Below, one piece after another: positions 6,521 to 15,851 of a DNA stretch of 56,209 nucleotides. The notes beneath the pieces were generated by a model. The model was given only the letters and a program-made list of their open reading frames with translations. It had not been told where the DNA came from and did not search any database. The stretch lies in assembly GCA_015062085.1 (NCBI GenBank), contig SUVI01000006.1, positions 1 to 56,209 of the forward strand, read 5' to 3'. This stretch comes from Planctomycetaceae bacterium (lineage in GTDB: Bacteria > Planctomycetota > Planctomycetia > Pirellulales > Thermoguttaceae). Position numbers and translations under genes: made by a program. Every line of letters begins with the position of its first letter. Positions within the stretch are counted from its first letter, which is position 1.

Positions 6521-9385
6521 ATGTGTGCGAAACTCTCACTCTCACCATCCCATCAGAAATTTTTGACCCGGATCCGGGAATTTATTCCGGAAACGCGCAT
6601 CTATTCGGACACACTGCGCCGTCTTGCGTGGGGAACGGATGCCGGATCTTATCGTTTGGTCCCACTGTTGGTCGTTCGGTCTGAAAATGAAACGGAGATC
6701 TCAAGGCTCTTGGAAATTGCTGTGCAGGAAGGCGTTTCCGTGACGTTTCGTGCTGCCGGTACGAGTCTTTCCGGCCAGAGCATCTCCGATTCAGTTCTCG
6801 TTGTGGCGGGAAAAAATTGGGAAAAGTATTCGGTCACGAAAGACGGAGCTGCCGACGGGGAGGTCGTGACGCTGGAACCGGGGCTGATCGGCGGGAAGGT
6901 AAATCAGCTTCTGAAACCGTACGGAAGGAAACTTGGACCGGACCCTGCGAGCGTGAATTCTGCGATGATCGGCGGGATCGTCATGAACAATGCGTCGGGA
7001 ATGAACTGCGGAACGCATGCAAATTCGGATCAGCTCCTGATCTCGGCCCGAATGGTTCTGGCGGATGGGACGGTCCTGGATACCGGGAGTGCGGAGAGTC
7101 GGGAGGCATTTCGTCGTGTGAAGCCGGAGTTTGCCGCGAAGATCGAAGAGATCCGTCAGCGGATCGTGCAGTCCCCGAAATTGACAGAGCGGATCCAGAA
7201 GAAGTACGCCATCAAGAACGTCATGGGACTGAATCTTTTGCCGTTCGTTCGGTTCGAGGATCCGTTTGAGATCATGACGCACCTCTTGGTCGGGTCGGAG
7301 GGGACGCTCGCGTTTCTTTCGCAGGTCACGATGCGGACTGTGCCGGATCTTCCTTTTAAGGCGAGTGCGATGCTCTATTTTCGCAGTCTTGAGGAAGCGT
7401 CCCGTGCCGTCGTCGCCATGAAAAATGGACCGGTCTACAGTGCGGAGATGCTTGACAAAAAATCGCTTGAAGCCGCGAAAGATGAGACGGGAAAGGGACT
7501 GACTGCGGTCTTGACGGAGACTGCTGCAGGTTCCGAAGAGGAACTGAACGCCAATATTCAGGCTGTCTGCACCATTCTGAAGGGCTTTCCGACCGTCATG
7601 CCGATCCGATTCACGGACCGACCGGAAGAGTATGCGGAGTTCTGGAAGATCCGTGCCGGTATCTTTCCGGCTGTCGGCGGTACTCGGGAACCGGGAAGCA
7701 CGTGTCTGATCGAGGACGTCGCTTTTCCGATCGACCGGCTTCCTGAGGCGACGAAAGACCTTGAGGCTCTCCTTGAGCGTTATGGCTACTGCGATGCCTG
7801 CATTTACGGTCACGCGCTGGAAGGAAACTACCATTTTATCCTGAATCAGAAATTTGATCCGGAGTCGGAGATCGCCCGATACGAAGCGTTTATGCAGGAT
7901 GTCGTGAAATTGGTGGTCGGCAAATACGACGGGTCGCTCAAAGCCGAGCATGGGACTGGGCGAAACATGGCGCCGTTCGTGAGTACGGAATGGGGTGAGG
8001 AGCTTTTCGGGATCATGCGGGAGATCAAGACGCTCTTTGACCCGCAGGGGATCTTGAATCCCGGTGTCATCTTCAACGAAGATCCGCGATGCCATCTGAA
8101 AGCTCTCAAACCGCTCCCGCTCGCCGATCCGCTGATAGACCGATGTATCGAGTGCGGTTTCTGTGAGGTGAACTGCATGTCGTGCGGGTTCACGTTCTCC
8201 GCGCGTCAGCGTATCGTCATCCATCGGGAGCTTGCGCGTCTTGAGACTCTGCGGACTGCCGAAAGTCTTGCGGAAGCTCGCCGTCTGCGCCGTGCGTTTC
8301 GCTATCCCGGCGATCAGACCTGTGCGGGAGACGGTCTCTGCTCGCTCTCCTGCCCCATGGGGATCAGCGTTGGAGAACTGATCCACCAGCTTCGCGCCTC
8401 GGAGATCCCGCCGGGAAGTCTGGTGCACCGGGTCGGAAAACTTACTGCGAGGCACTTTTCGACCCTGAAACCGCCGCTTCGCATGGTTCTGAAGATCGCG
8501 GATCTGGGACACGCGGTCCTTGGAAAGAAACTGATGCCGAAAGTTTGCCGAATGCTCCATGACGGTTCCGGAAAACGGATCCCGCTCTGGACTTCAGCTA
8601 TGCCGCGGGCGTACACTTTCCGGGAACGTGAACTTTTGAAGATCGCGGAAAACGGACAGGGGGACGATTGGCCAACGGTCGTCTATTTTCCGAGCTGCAT
8701 CAATCAGACTTTCGGTACACCGCGTCATGCGCAGGATCCTACGCCGCTGGCGAAAAAAACGGTCCAGCTTTTAAGAAAAGCGGGATTTCGCGTCGTTTTC
8801 CCTAAAGATCCCGGCCAGCTCTGCTGCGGGATGATCTGGGAAAGTAAAGGGATGCCAGACCTTGCGGAAGAAAAGGTCCGTGAGCTGGAATCGGCACTTT
8901 TGGAAGCGTCGGAGCAGGGGAAGTTTCCGATTCTTTGTGACCAAAGCCCGTGCCTTTACCGTATGCGTGAGTGTATGAAAGGTCTGAAGCTCTACGAACC
9001 GGTCGAATTTATAGAGCGCTTTCTGGTCGAGCGTCTGGAATGGTATCCGAAAGAGGAGCCGATCGCGATCCATGTGACATGCTCAATGAAAAAAATGAAG
9101 CTGGATACGCTTTTCCTGACGCTGGCGAGGCGGTGCTCGAAGACGGTAGTTCTCCCGGAAAACGTGAACTGCTGCGGGTTTGCCGGAGACCGCGGATTTA
9201 CGCACCCGGAAGTGAATGCCTGGGCGCTGCGTTCACTTCGTCCCCAGCTTGAGAAGTGCGGAGTGAAGATCGGGTATTCGAACAGCCGGACGTGTGAGAT
9301 CGGTCTGATGACGAACGGCGGGATCCCGTACGAGTCGATCGTCTATCTTGTGGATGAGGTCACGAGGCCGAAAAAAGGAGCGTAA
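6521..9385 (+). CDS. FAD-linked oxidase / Fe-S fusion (GlcD-GlcF type, D-2-hydroxyacid dehydrogenase)
   Basis: 954-aa fusion of a flavin dehydrogenase to a Fe-S electron-transfer module, the layout of YdiJ-type D-2-hydroxyglutarate or D-lactate dehydrogenases. The N-terminal FAD_binding_4 half has RAAGTSLSGQS, LGPDPASVNSAMIGGIVMN and GSEGTLAFLSQV. The FAD-oxidase C half has YGHALEGNYHF and HGTGRNMAPF. From about residue 535 come two 4Fe-4S motifs (CIECGFCEVNC; CAGDGLCSLSCPMGI) and then two CCG-type cysteine motifs (CCGMIWES; NCCGFAGDRGF) as in GlcF/heterodisulfide reductase. Likely membrane-associated on the cytoplasmic face, passing electrons to quinone. The exact substrate cannot be read from sequence. 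Own promoter at 6444; monocistronic as far as seen. Confidence 0.92.
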   Translation: MCAKLSLSPSHQKFLTRIREFIPETRIYSDTLRRLAWGTDAGSYRLVPLLVVRSENETEISRLLEIAVQEGVSVTFRAAGTSLSGQSISDSVLVVAGKNWEKYSVTKDGAADGEVVTLEPGLIGGKVNQLLKPYGRKLGPDPASVNSAMIGGIVMNNASGMNCGTHANSDQLLISARMVLADGTVLDTGSAESREAFRRVKPEFAAKIEEIRQRIVQSPKLTERIQKKYAIKNVMGLNLLPFVRFEDPFEIMTHLLVGSEGTLAFLSQVTMRTVPDLPFKASAMLYFRSLEEASRAVVAMKNGPVYSAEMLDKKSLEAAKDETGKGLTAVLTETAAGSEEELNANIQAVCTILKGFPTVMPIRFTDRPEEYAEFWKIRAGIFPAVGGTREPGSTCLIEDVAFPIDRLPEATKDLEALLERYGYCDACIYGHALEGNYHFILNQKFDPESEIARYEAFMQDVVKLVVGKYDGSLKAEHGTGRNMAPFVSTEWGEELFGIMREIKTLFDPQGILNPGVIFNEDPRCHLKALKPLPLADPLIDRCIECGFCEVNCMSCGFTFSARQRIVIHRELARLETLRTAESLAEARRLRRAFRYPGDQTCAGDGLCSLSCPMGISVGELIHQLRASEIPPGSLVHRVGKLTARHFSTLKPPLRMVLKIADLGHAVLGKKLMPKVCRMLHDGSGKRIPLWTSAMPRAYTFRERELLKIAENGQGDDWPTVVYFPSCINQTFGTPRHAQDPTPLAKKTVQLLRKAGFRVVFPKDPGQLCCGMIWESKGMPDLAEEKVRELESALLEASEQGKFPILCDQSPCLYRMRECMKGLKLYEPVEFIERFLVERLEWYPKEEPIAIHVTCSMKKMKLDTLFLTLARRCSKTVVLPENVNCCGFAGDRGFTHPEVNAWALRSLRPQLEKCGVKIGYSNSRTCEIGLMTNGGIPYESIVYLVDEVTRPKKGA

Positions 9386-9662
9386 ATGGTGACGAGGGCG
9401 TTCATTTTGACGAAACGTTAAACGGGGTCCAGTTTTCCTATTTTTTCTGGGTTCTGTGACCGGCAGGACTCTCAGAGTTTCGGTAGAGAAACTGGAAGAA
9501 ATCGCGAAAAGGGTGAAGAATGAAGGTTTTGAGGCCGATTTAGAAAAAAGGGACTGTTTTGTTCGGTGGACCGAAAAATGGTTCCTTAGGAGAGACGCGC
9601 GATTTTCCGGGATGGGACGCAGGACGCGGACTAGTTAAGAAGAGACCTGGATTTCAGAGTGG

Positions 9663-12600
9663 ATGGAAATCAGGAAGCATAGAAAGATGGGAAACTACTA
9701 TTTTGGCCTAAAAAAACGACCTTTCATCGCAGAACCAGTACCGGAGGCGTACTGCGCTTTTGGCGACATGGAAAGTGCCAGAATTCAGATTTCCCGCTGC
9801 ATTGAGCGGCAGGAAGGGGTTGCCCTTGTTTCGGGTCTTTCCGGTATGGGGAAGACTCTGCTTTGCCGGACGCTTCAAAAACAGTTTCAGGAGCGGATGG
9901 AGACGGTCCTTTTAAATGGGAAAAATCTAACGGATCCGCGTGTTTTTTTTGAGACTCTGCTCTCGCGTTTTCGTGCGCCGTTCGATGGCCGGAATCTTAC
10001 CTCCATGCGGGAAGCGCTCATTTCCCTGCTTGGAACGTCAAGGCAGTTTCGGCGTGGACTGCTTCTCTTGATCGACGATGCGCAAGCTGCTGCACTTGGT
10101 GTTTTTGAAGAGATCCGCCAGCTTTTGGATCTGACCGGTTCCCCGGAATTGGGAGTGCGGGTCGTTTTGTTTGGGGATCCGAGTCTGGAAGAGAAACTGA
10201 CGTTTTCGCAGCTGGAGTCGTTTTCGCAGCGGATCACGCTTCGTTGTTTTCTTGAGTCTCTGAATCGGGATGAGACGACTGCGTTTTTGCGTGAAGAGCT
10301 TGCCCAAGCCGGCGATGTGAAGGGGCTTTTTTCGCGTGATGTATGCCGTGAGATCTTTCGGTTTACGGATGGTCAGCCTCGTCTGACGAATCAATTAGCG
10401 GATCATGTGCTTGTCATGGCGGCGGAATCTCGCGGAACGCGGGAAGGGGCTGAGAATGCTGAACTTCCTGAAGAAAACGGGATCTTTTCAAGCGTCGACT
10501 CGGATTCTGTTCTGGAGACCGGGAAATTTGATGACTGGGAATCGGATCCCTTCACGGAAAGCTCTTCTTCTCTCAAGTTGCTGAAAGATCCGGAGCTTTC
10601 GAGTGAGGAGGATCTGGTCTCTGTGCTGGATGGATCGGTCGATCTTGCGGCAGAGTCGGATGCAGAGTCGGATGCAGAGACGAAGACTGAGACGGCAGCG
10701 AATGAGGTTGAAACTTCAGCTGTCGGTGTTGATTATTCACAGCCGGTAGAGCCTGAATGGATCACGCCTGAGCTGGTACAGCGTGCTTGGCGCAGTCTTC
10801 AGCAGTTTGGCGGAAATGATGATCTGGAATGCGGTCCCGCGGTCGTGACGGAGTGCGCTTGGGGAGAAAATGACGCGGTTTTGAATGGATCGGTGTCCTC
10901 GAATGCCATTGAATTTGGATCTTTGGATGACGAATTGGATCTTGGAGCGTCGATAGAACTTGGCGGCGATATTTCACTTGATGACTCGACTCGGATCTGG
11001 AGTTACGATGAGGCGCAGGAAGTGCGTGACGCGATCGAAGAAGCGAATGCCCTGCCGTATGACTGGGAAGTTTCTGCACAGGAAAACGCGATCCGGAGTG
11101 ACCGGGAGGAGGCACTTTGCAAGTCTGGCGAAGAGGAGAGAACAGACTGCGTCGATCCTGTGACGGTGTCAAATTCCTCCAACCAGGCTGGAGCTTCCCC
11201 GGAAACGTCCGTATGTGTTTCTTCGCCTAGCGCGAAGGCTGATCTGCAGGGTGTTCGTCTCGTTAATGAACCTGCTCGTGAGTCGGTAGGTGAGTCTAAG
11301 ACGGATGGACGCGATGATGACTGGTGGGATATTTTGAAGGAGAGTTCCAGTTTTAATTTCCCGTCTCATGGAGATCCAGTCGTATCGTCTCCGTCCTATT
11401 CGTCGCGTGATCCGGGTGCGGAGCCTCGCGGGAATGTGCGTGTTTCACAGTATGGGGCACCTTCCGGAAAGCACGAAGCATACCCGAAATGTACTTTTCA
11501 GGAAGAAATGCCTCGGCATGAAGCTTCTGCTTCGGCTCCGTATTTGGGGATGGATGTTGGTTCTGCATTTCGTTCAAGTCCAGTATTTTCGGAGCACGGC
11601 GGCAGGAATGCGTCTTCAGCCTCTGCGCCTTCGGGGGCTTGGCTGTCCTCATATTCTGATGAGCCTGTACGGAGCGAAAGACGCCATACTAGTGTGGATC
11701 AGCTGATTTTGGAGGCTCTCATGGAGGATACGGTACACTCCATGGGGCTTCTACAGAAGATCCTTCTTGCGGTACGGGAAGAGAATTTGCAAAATACCGG
11801 TCTGTCACAGATCTCAGACTACTGGCTTGAACTGCAAGAACTTGTGAAGGGGGCGATCCGTCGTATTGCACAGGAGAGAAGTTTCGCAGCGCAGACGCAT
11901 CGCGAGCCTCTTTTTAGTTCGTTTTCCGGACGTCCGCAGCGTAATTCTGTTTCTGAGGATCGTGGTATTTTCAGAGCTGACGTGTATGGGACACGTACCG
12001 CGGAGGAGAGTCGAGGGAACGCGGATCTTCGAGTTGCTGGTTCTAAGTCTGTTTCCGTAAACCCATTCCATGAAGTTCTTCATACTCGTCAGAATGGAGT
12101 TTGGGATGCCGTAGATCCGGCAGCTTCAGCTCCTGCTGATTTTTCCGGCAGTGCGTCCAGTCATGTGTCCCGTCGTGCGGGATATGAAACTGGGGCAGGT
12201 CCGTATTCGGATCGAGGTTCCGACGTTGTAAAGAATTCCGCCTCGCCAAAGGGCTCTTCGGAGTTGGATGCGTTTCTCACGCAGGCCGTTCTGAAAGCTC
12301 TAGCTGCCGGCAGGCTTTCTGATCCGTCGGCAGATCCGTTCCGTGAGGTTCGAGCGGATGCTGGAAGTGTTCCTGCGGGGAGTGTTCCTGCGGGGAGTGT
12401 TCCTGCGGGGAGTGTTCCTGCGGGGAGTGTTCCTGCGGGGAGTGTTTCTGCCGCTGATCACACCGTTTCGTTTGGCCGTAAGAGGTCCGATGTGCGTATC
12501 GAGCCGGAATTTGGAAGCGGCGACAGTCGAAGATCCGTGCCGCCTGCGGACTTTTATCAGCCGGAAACGCTGATCGAAAATGGGATCTTGCAGAGAAATT

Positions 12601-12953
12601 CTGTTTCAGCCGGTGATCTTCCGATGAATTCCTTCACGAGTGAGGGAGCTGGAGTTTCTGGTGAGCGCTTTGGAACGGAATCTCTCGGACGCGCTCCAGT
12701 CAGAGTGGAGGCCGATCGACCTGAGCTTTTGAGGGATGAAATTCCTTTGGAGGAAAGACGGTATTCTTCGGCTGATGGGCTGGGAGAGCTTTCAGGAACT
12801 TTGGAAAATACGGAAGAGGGAGATGGTCAGGAACTTTCCCTTTTGCGATCCATCCTCCAGAAGTGCCGCACTGCCGACGCGTTGGATATGGAGACACAGG
12901 AAAGACTTTTTCAGATCATTTCCCAACTTCAGACTCTGAATTTAAATTCCTGA
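9663..12953 (+). CDS. ExeA-like AAA ATPase with long low-complexity tail
   Basis: 1096 aa. Residues 1-260 are an ExeA/GspA-type AAA ATPase: the opening MGNYYFGLKKRPF matches the usual start of this family, Walker A is GLSGMGKT (58-65), Walker B LLLLIDDAQ near 138, and a C-terminal lid with DGQPRLTNQLAD. ExeA-like ATPases power secretion or pilus assembly, or act in transposition; here no partner gene is near. Residues about 270-1090 are acidic and Ser-rich, mostly without predicted fold, with PAGSV repeats (12361-12447); a short helical segment near 680-740 (SVDQLILEALMEDTV) and one at the extreme C-terminus recur as possible docking helices. ATG 9687 (residue 9) with AGGAAG upstream is an equally good start. 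Confidence 0.8.
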   Translation: MEIRKHRKMGNYYFGLKKRPFIAEPVPEAYCAFGDMESARIQISRCIERQEGVALVSGLSGMGKTLLCRTLQKQFQERMETVLLNGKNLTDPRVFFETLLSRFRAPFDGRNLTSMREALISLLGTSRQFRRGLLLLIDDAQAAALGVFEEIRQLLDLTGSPELGVRVVLFGDPSLEEKLTFSQLESFSQRITLRCFLESLNRDETTAFLREELAQAGDVKGLFSRDVCREIFRFTDGQPRLTNQLADHVLVMAAESRGTREGAENAELPEENGIFSSVDSDSVLETGKFDDWESDPFTESSSSLKLLKDPELSSEEDLVSVLDGSVDLAAESDAESDAETKTETAANEVETSAVGVDYSQPVEPEWITPELVQRAWRSLQQFGGNDDLECGPAVVTECAWGENDAVLNGSVSSNAIEFGSLDDELDLGASIELGGDISLDDSTRIWSYDEAQEVRDAIEEANALPYDWEVSAQENAIRSDREEALCKSGEEERTDCVDPVTVSNSSNQAGASPETSVCVSSPSAKADLQGVRLVNEPARESVGESKTDGRDDDWWDILKESSSFNFPSHGDPVVSSPSYSSRDPGAEPRGNVRVSQYGAPSGKHEAYPKCTFQEEMPRHEASASAPYLGMDVGSAFRSSPVFSEHGGRNASSASAPSGAWLSSYSDEPVRSERRHTSVDQLILEALMEDTVHSMGLLQKILLAVREENLQNTGLSQISDYWLELQELVKGAIRRIAQERSFAAQTHREPLFSSFSGRPQRNSVSEDRGIFRADVYGTRTAEESRGNADLRVAGSKSVSVNPFHEVLHTRQNGVWDAVDPAASAPADFSGSASSHVSRRAGYETGAGPYSDRGSDVVKNSASPKGSSELDAFLTQAVLKALAAGRLSDPSADPFREVRADAGSVPAGSVPAGSVPAGSVPAGSVPAGSVSAADHTVSFGRKRSDVRIEPEFGSGDSRRSVPPADFYQPETLIENGILQRNSVSAGDLPMNSFTSEGAGVSGERFGTESLGRAPVRVEADRPELLRDEIPLEERRYSSADGLGELSGTLENTEEGDGQELSLLRSILQKCRTADALDMETQERLFQIISQLQTLNLNS
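12361..12447. repeat. 15-bp tandem repeat encoding PAGSV
   Basis: About six near-identical copies of a 15-bp unit (GAGTGTTCCTGCGGG), in frame inside the AAA ATPase gene. Confidence 0.9.
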
Positions 12954-13030
12954 TTTGAAAGTTGGCGATGGAAATCATATATAATCCCCAATATTCATCG
13001 TATTCATAGAAAAGTAAACTGAAGATCAAT

Positions 13031-13068
13031 GCTGACGGAGAAATTCGTCGGCTTTTTTCTTTTTTTGT
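13031..13068 (+). terminator. Intrinsic terminator
   Basis: Stem GCTGACG / CGTCGGC (one G-U pair), 8-nt loop, followed by a long T-rich tract. It ends transcription of the ATPase gene, or of a short RNA started just upstream. Confidence 0.85.
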
Positions 13069-13099
13069 TCTTTCTTTCATGAAAAGGGCCTTGGGTAGC

Positions 13100-13127
13100 T
13101 TGCAGTAAAATTTTTTTGTGGTAAAAT
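13100..13127 (+). promoter_or_regulatory. Promoter of metY
   Basis: TTGCAG at 13100-13105, 16-bp spacer, TAAAAT at 13122-13127. Confidence 0.6.
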
Positions 13128-13295
13128 AAGATGAACGTATGGCAGTCTGCGTCTGTAATTTGACCGAATTTCAGGAATGGCGGTTTTCAAGAGGATCCCG
13201 TTTTTCTGATTTTGGTTTTCAGATCATGAAAGTGCTCTGGACGGCAGGATCGCTGGAAAGATGAAATTTCAAGGAATTTTAAAAAAGGAAGAAAA

Positions 13296-14564
13296 ATGAG
13301 AGACGAAACGAAATGCCTTCATGCCGGATATACTCCGAAAAATACGGAACCGCGCGTGGTCCCCATCGTTCAGAGCACGACGTACGTCTATGATTCTACG
13401 CGGGAAGTCGCGGCAGTTTTTGACGATCCGACGAAAAGTCTGATCTACTCCCGTTTTGCGAATCCGACGGTCATGGCGGTCGAGGATAAGATCGCAGTGC
13501 TCGAAGGAGGCGTGGGGGCTATGTGCACGAGTTCCGGTCAGGCCGCTTCCCTGCTTTCGATCCTGAATCTTTGCAGTGCGGGCGACAGCTTCATTTCAAC
13601 GCCTCAGATTTACGGCGGAACGGTCAATCTTTTTGCCTTTACGCTCAAAAAATACGGCATCGAGTGCATTTTTGTGGATCAGAACGCTGACGAAGAAACC
13701 ATCAGCAAAGCATTCAAACCGAACACGAAGCTGGTTTTTGGCGAGACGCTTGCGAATCCGGCTCTGACGGTCTTTGATATTGAAAAATTTGCGAAAATCG
13801 CTCACGCGCATCATGTGCCGCTCATCATCGACAACACGTTCGCGACCCCGGTCCTTTGCAAACCGATCGAATTTGGTGCAGACATCGTGATCCATTCGAC
13901 GACGAAGTACATGGACGGCCACGCGGTGCAGGGCGGCGGAGTCATCGTGGATAGCGGGAACTTTGACTGGGCTTCCGGCAATTTCCCGGAACTCACCGAG
14001 CCGGATGAGTCGTACCACGGCATCATTTACACGGAAAAATATGGGAAAGCTGCCTACATTTTGAAGGCGAGAATGCAGCTTATGCGCGATTTTGGCTGCT
14101 ATCCGGCGGCGCATTCGGCTTTCCTCCTGAATCTTGGCCTTGAGACCCTGGCGGTCCGGATGCCGCGTTACTGCGAAAATGCGATGATCGTCGCGAAGTT
14201 CCTCGAATCTTCGGATAAAGTCGAGTTCGTGAAATATCCCGGTCTGGAAAGCGATCCGGATCATGAACTCGCGAAAAAGTATCTTCCGAAAGGCTGCTCC
14301 GGCGTCATTTCGTTCGTTGTGAAGGGTGGACGCGACAAAGCGGAGAAGTTTATGGATTCTCTCAAGCTCGCCTCGAATGAAGTCCACGTTGCCGACATTC
14401 GCACATGTGTCCTTCACCCGGCAAGTGAAACGCACCGTCAGCTGACGGACGAACAGCTCAAGGCAGCCGGCATCGATCCGGGGCTGGTCCGTTTCTCTGT
14501 GGGACTCGAAAATATCGATGACATCATGGAAGACGTGAAGAACGCCTTAGAGGCGATCGACTGA
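13296..14564 (+). CDS. metY: O-acetylhomoserine aminocarboxypropyltransferase (sulfhydrylase)
   Basis: PLP enzyme of the Cys/Met metabolism family (422 aa). It joins sulfide (or methanethiol) to O-acetylhomoserine to make homocysteine (or methionine) in the cytoplasm. Signatures: the N-terminus RDETKCLHAGYTP, PIVQSTTYVY, YSRFANPTVMAVEDKIAVLE, SSGQAASLL, IIDNTFATP, and the Schiff-base lysine in HSTTKYMDGH. The insertion after the lysine (SGNFDWASGNFPELTEPD) is characteristic of MetY rather than MetB/MetC. Start ATG is preceded by AAGGAAG. It has its own promoter and terminator, so it is a single-gene unit. Confidence 0.93.
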   Translation: MRDETKCLHAGYTPKNTEPRVVPIVQSTTYVYDSTREVAAVFDDPTKSLIYSRFANPTVMAVEDKIAVLEGGVGAMCTSSGQAASLLSILNLCSAGDSFISTPQIYGGTVNLFAFTLKKYGIECIFVDQNADEETISKAFKPNTKLVFGETLANPALTVFDIEKFAKIAHAHHVPLIIDNTFATPVLCKPIEFGADIVIHSTTKYMDGHAVQGGGVIVDSGNFDWASGNFPELTEPDESYHGIIYTEKYGKAAYILKARMQLMRDFGCYPAAHSAFLLNLGLETLAVRMPRYCENAMIVAKFLESSDKVEFVKYPGLESDPDHELAKKYLPKGCSGVISFVVKGGRDKAEKFMDSLKLASNEVHVADIRTCVLHPASETHRQLTDEQLKAAGIDPGLVRFSVGLENIDDIMEDVKNALEAID

Positions 14565-14578
14565 GTGAACGTTAAATT

Positions 14579-14608
14579 ACGGCGCGGTTTCGGCTGCGCC
14601 GTTTCTTT
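14579..14608 (+). terminator. Intrinsic terminator after metY
   Basis: Stem ACGGCGC / GCGCCGT with a 10-nt loop, followed by TTCTTTT, 15 nt after the metY stop. Confidence 0.85.
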
Positions 14609-14639
14609 TGATCTCGGCATGGATGGGGTCCCATGTTGC

Positions 14640-14673
14640 CTGCCTTCCCCCTGCCTTCCCCCTGCCTTCCATC
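14640..14673. repeat. 11-bp tandem repeat (CTGCCTTCCCC)
   Basis: Three copies of an 11-bp unit in the gap between metY and the metallophosphoesterase; the period is not a multiple of 3 and the stretch is noncoding. Confidence 0.75.
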
Positions 14674-14702
14674 CCATTTTGCTGACAGAAAGGAATTTTC
14701 TC

Positions 14703-15743
14703 ATGAAAAACTCCCGATTCGTAAATCGTCGCGGTTTTTTGACTGCCGGAGCCGGTGCTGCGCTTTCCGTTTCTCTTGGTTCTGCCGTTTCTGCTCAGGA
14801 GCAGACTGCAAACAATACCGTGAAATTTAGTGTTTTTGCCGACATTCACCATGCCCCAGGCGTTTTTTTAAGCCGAACTCCGGAACATCTCGTCCAGATC
14901 CAGGATCGGGCGGTCCGTGAAAAGTGCGATTTCATCATCCACTGCGGAGATTTTTGCCATGATCCACAGAAAGAAACGGAATTTGTAAAACTTTTCAATG
15001 ATTTTCAGATCCCGAGCTACCATACGCCCGGAAATCACGATTTCGACGGTTGTTCTTGTGAGGCGACCTTCAAAGCCTACCGATTGGAGAATGGATTTTA
15101 CTTTTTTGACCGAAACGGGTTTCGTTTTGTGGTGCTGGATGCTAACTATTTCCAAAACGAAGACGGAACTTTTACACATTACTCGAATGGGAACTATTTC
15201 AAGTATCGCGGAAATGCCATTACGATCCTTCCGCCGGAAGAAATGGAATGGCTTGCGAAAACGCTGGAAGATTCCCCGTTCCCGTGCGTACTTTTCAGTC
15301 ATCAGAGCTTTGAGCGTGAAGTTGGAAGTATCGCGAACTGGGAGGAGATCCGCGAGTTGATCGATTCTGTGAATGCGCGTCATCCTGGAAGGATCCGAAT
15401 GTGCATCAACGGTCATCATCACCGTGATTTTATTCGTATACAGAATCAGGTCGTCTATTTTGAAATGAACTCTGCTACGCACGAATGGCTGGAAAAGACG
15501 CATGATCTTTTTCCGGAAGATGTGTGCCGTGAGCATCGCATGGTGAACCACACGATCGTTTTTGAGGATCCGATCCACGCTGTTGTGACGATGGACTCGG
15601 AGGGGTTGATCAAAATTGAGGGAATGGAGACCGAAATGTTCATGGGCGTGACGCGAACTCGTGCCGGAATGAAATTCGCCGACGCTTCTGGACGTCCTGT
15701 TTTTGCGAAAGTACAGTCTGCTGAAATGCGTTTTTCCTATTGA
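14703..15743 (+). CDS. Tat-exported metallophosphoesterase
   Basis: 346-aa calcineurin-like phosphoesterase. The N-terminus NRRGFLTAGAGAALSVSL is a Tat signal (twin Arg, hydrophobic stretch) ending near AVSA/QEQ, so the mature enzyme is predicted outside the cytoplasmic membrane. Metal-binding motifs: FADIHH (D, H), HCGDFCHD, TPGNHDFDG, and later NGHHHRDF. Substrate unknown: phosphodiesters, nucleotides or phosphorylated sugars are all possible. ATG 14703 is chosen because AAAGGAA precedes it and the twin-Arg motif falls at residues 9-10; the longer frame from 14565 has no binding site. Followed after about 110 bp by the secreted FAD oxidoreductase. Confidence 0.88.
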   Translation: MKNSRFVNRRGFLTAGAGAALSVSLGSAVSAQEQTANNTVKFSVFADIHHAPGVFLSRTPEHLVQIQDRAVREKCDFIIHCGDFCHDPQKETEFVKLFNDFQIPSYHTPGNHDFDGCSCEATFKAYRLENGFYFFDRNGFRFVVLDANYFQNEDGTFTHYSNGNYFKYRGNAITILPPEEMEWLAKTLEDSPFPCVLFSHQSFEREVGSIANWEEIRELIDSVNARHPGRIRMCINGHHHRDFIRIQNQVVYFEMNSATHEWLEKTHDLFPEDVCREHRMVNHTIVFEDPIHAVVTMDSEGLIKIEGMETEMFMGVTRTRAGMKFADASGRPVFAKVQSAEMRFSY

Positions 15744-15851
15744 ATTTGGTGAATTCGCGGGATTTTGGACTGGCAGGAGTTGCCTGTGAGCAGCTTTGTG
15801 GAGCTGCTTGTGGAGTTTTTTACGAAATTATTTCATTGGAGGCTGTTTTTG

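Larger units (their letters stand above)
12954..13295 (+). other. Intergenic region with terminator and metY promoter
   Basis: 342 bp. It holds a possible promoter directly after the ATPase stop (TTGAAA at 12957 with TATAAT about 19 bp on), an intrinsic terminator at 13031-13068, the metY promoter at 13100-13127 and a leader of about 160 nt with a small TCTGA/TCAGA hairpin. I searched by eye for a SAM-I or SAM-II riboswitch pattern in the leader and did not recognise one. Confidence 0.6.

Noticed and set aside
9456..9638. 60-aa frame between the oxidoreductase and the ATPase
   Set aside because: GTG start without a binding site, no recognisable features, and the composition looks intergenic.
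13128..13295. SAM riboswitch before metY
   Set aside because: I do not recognise a SAM-I, SAM-II or SAM-III core; only a simple hairpin is visible.
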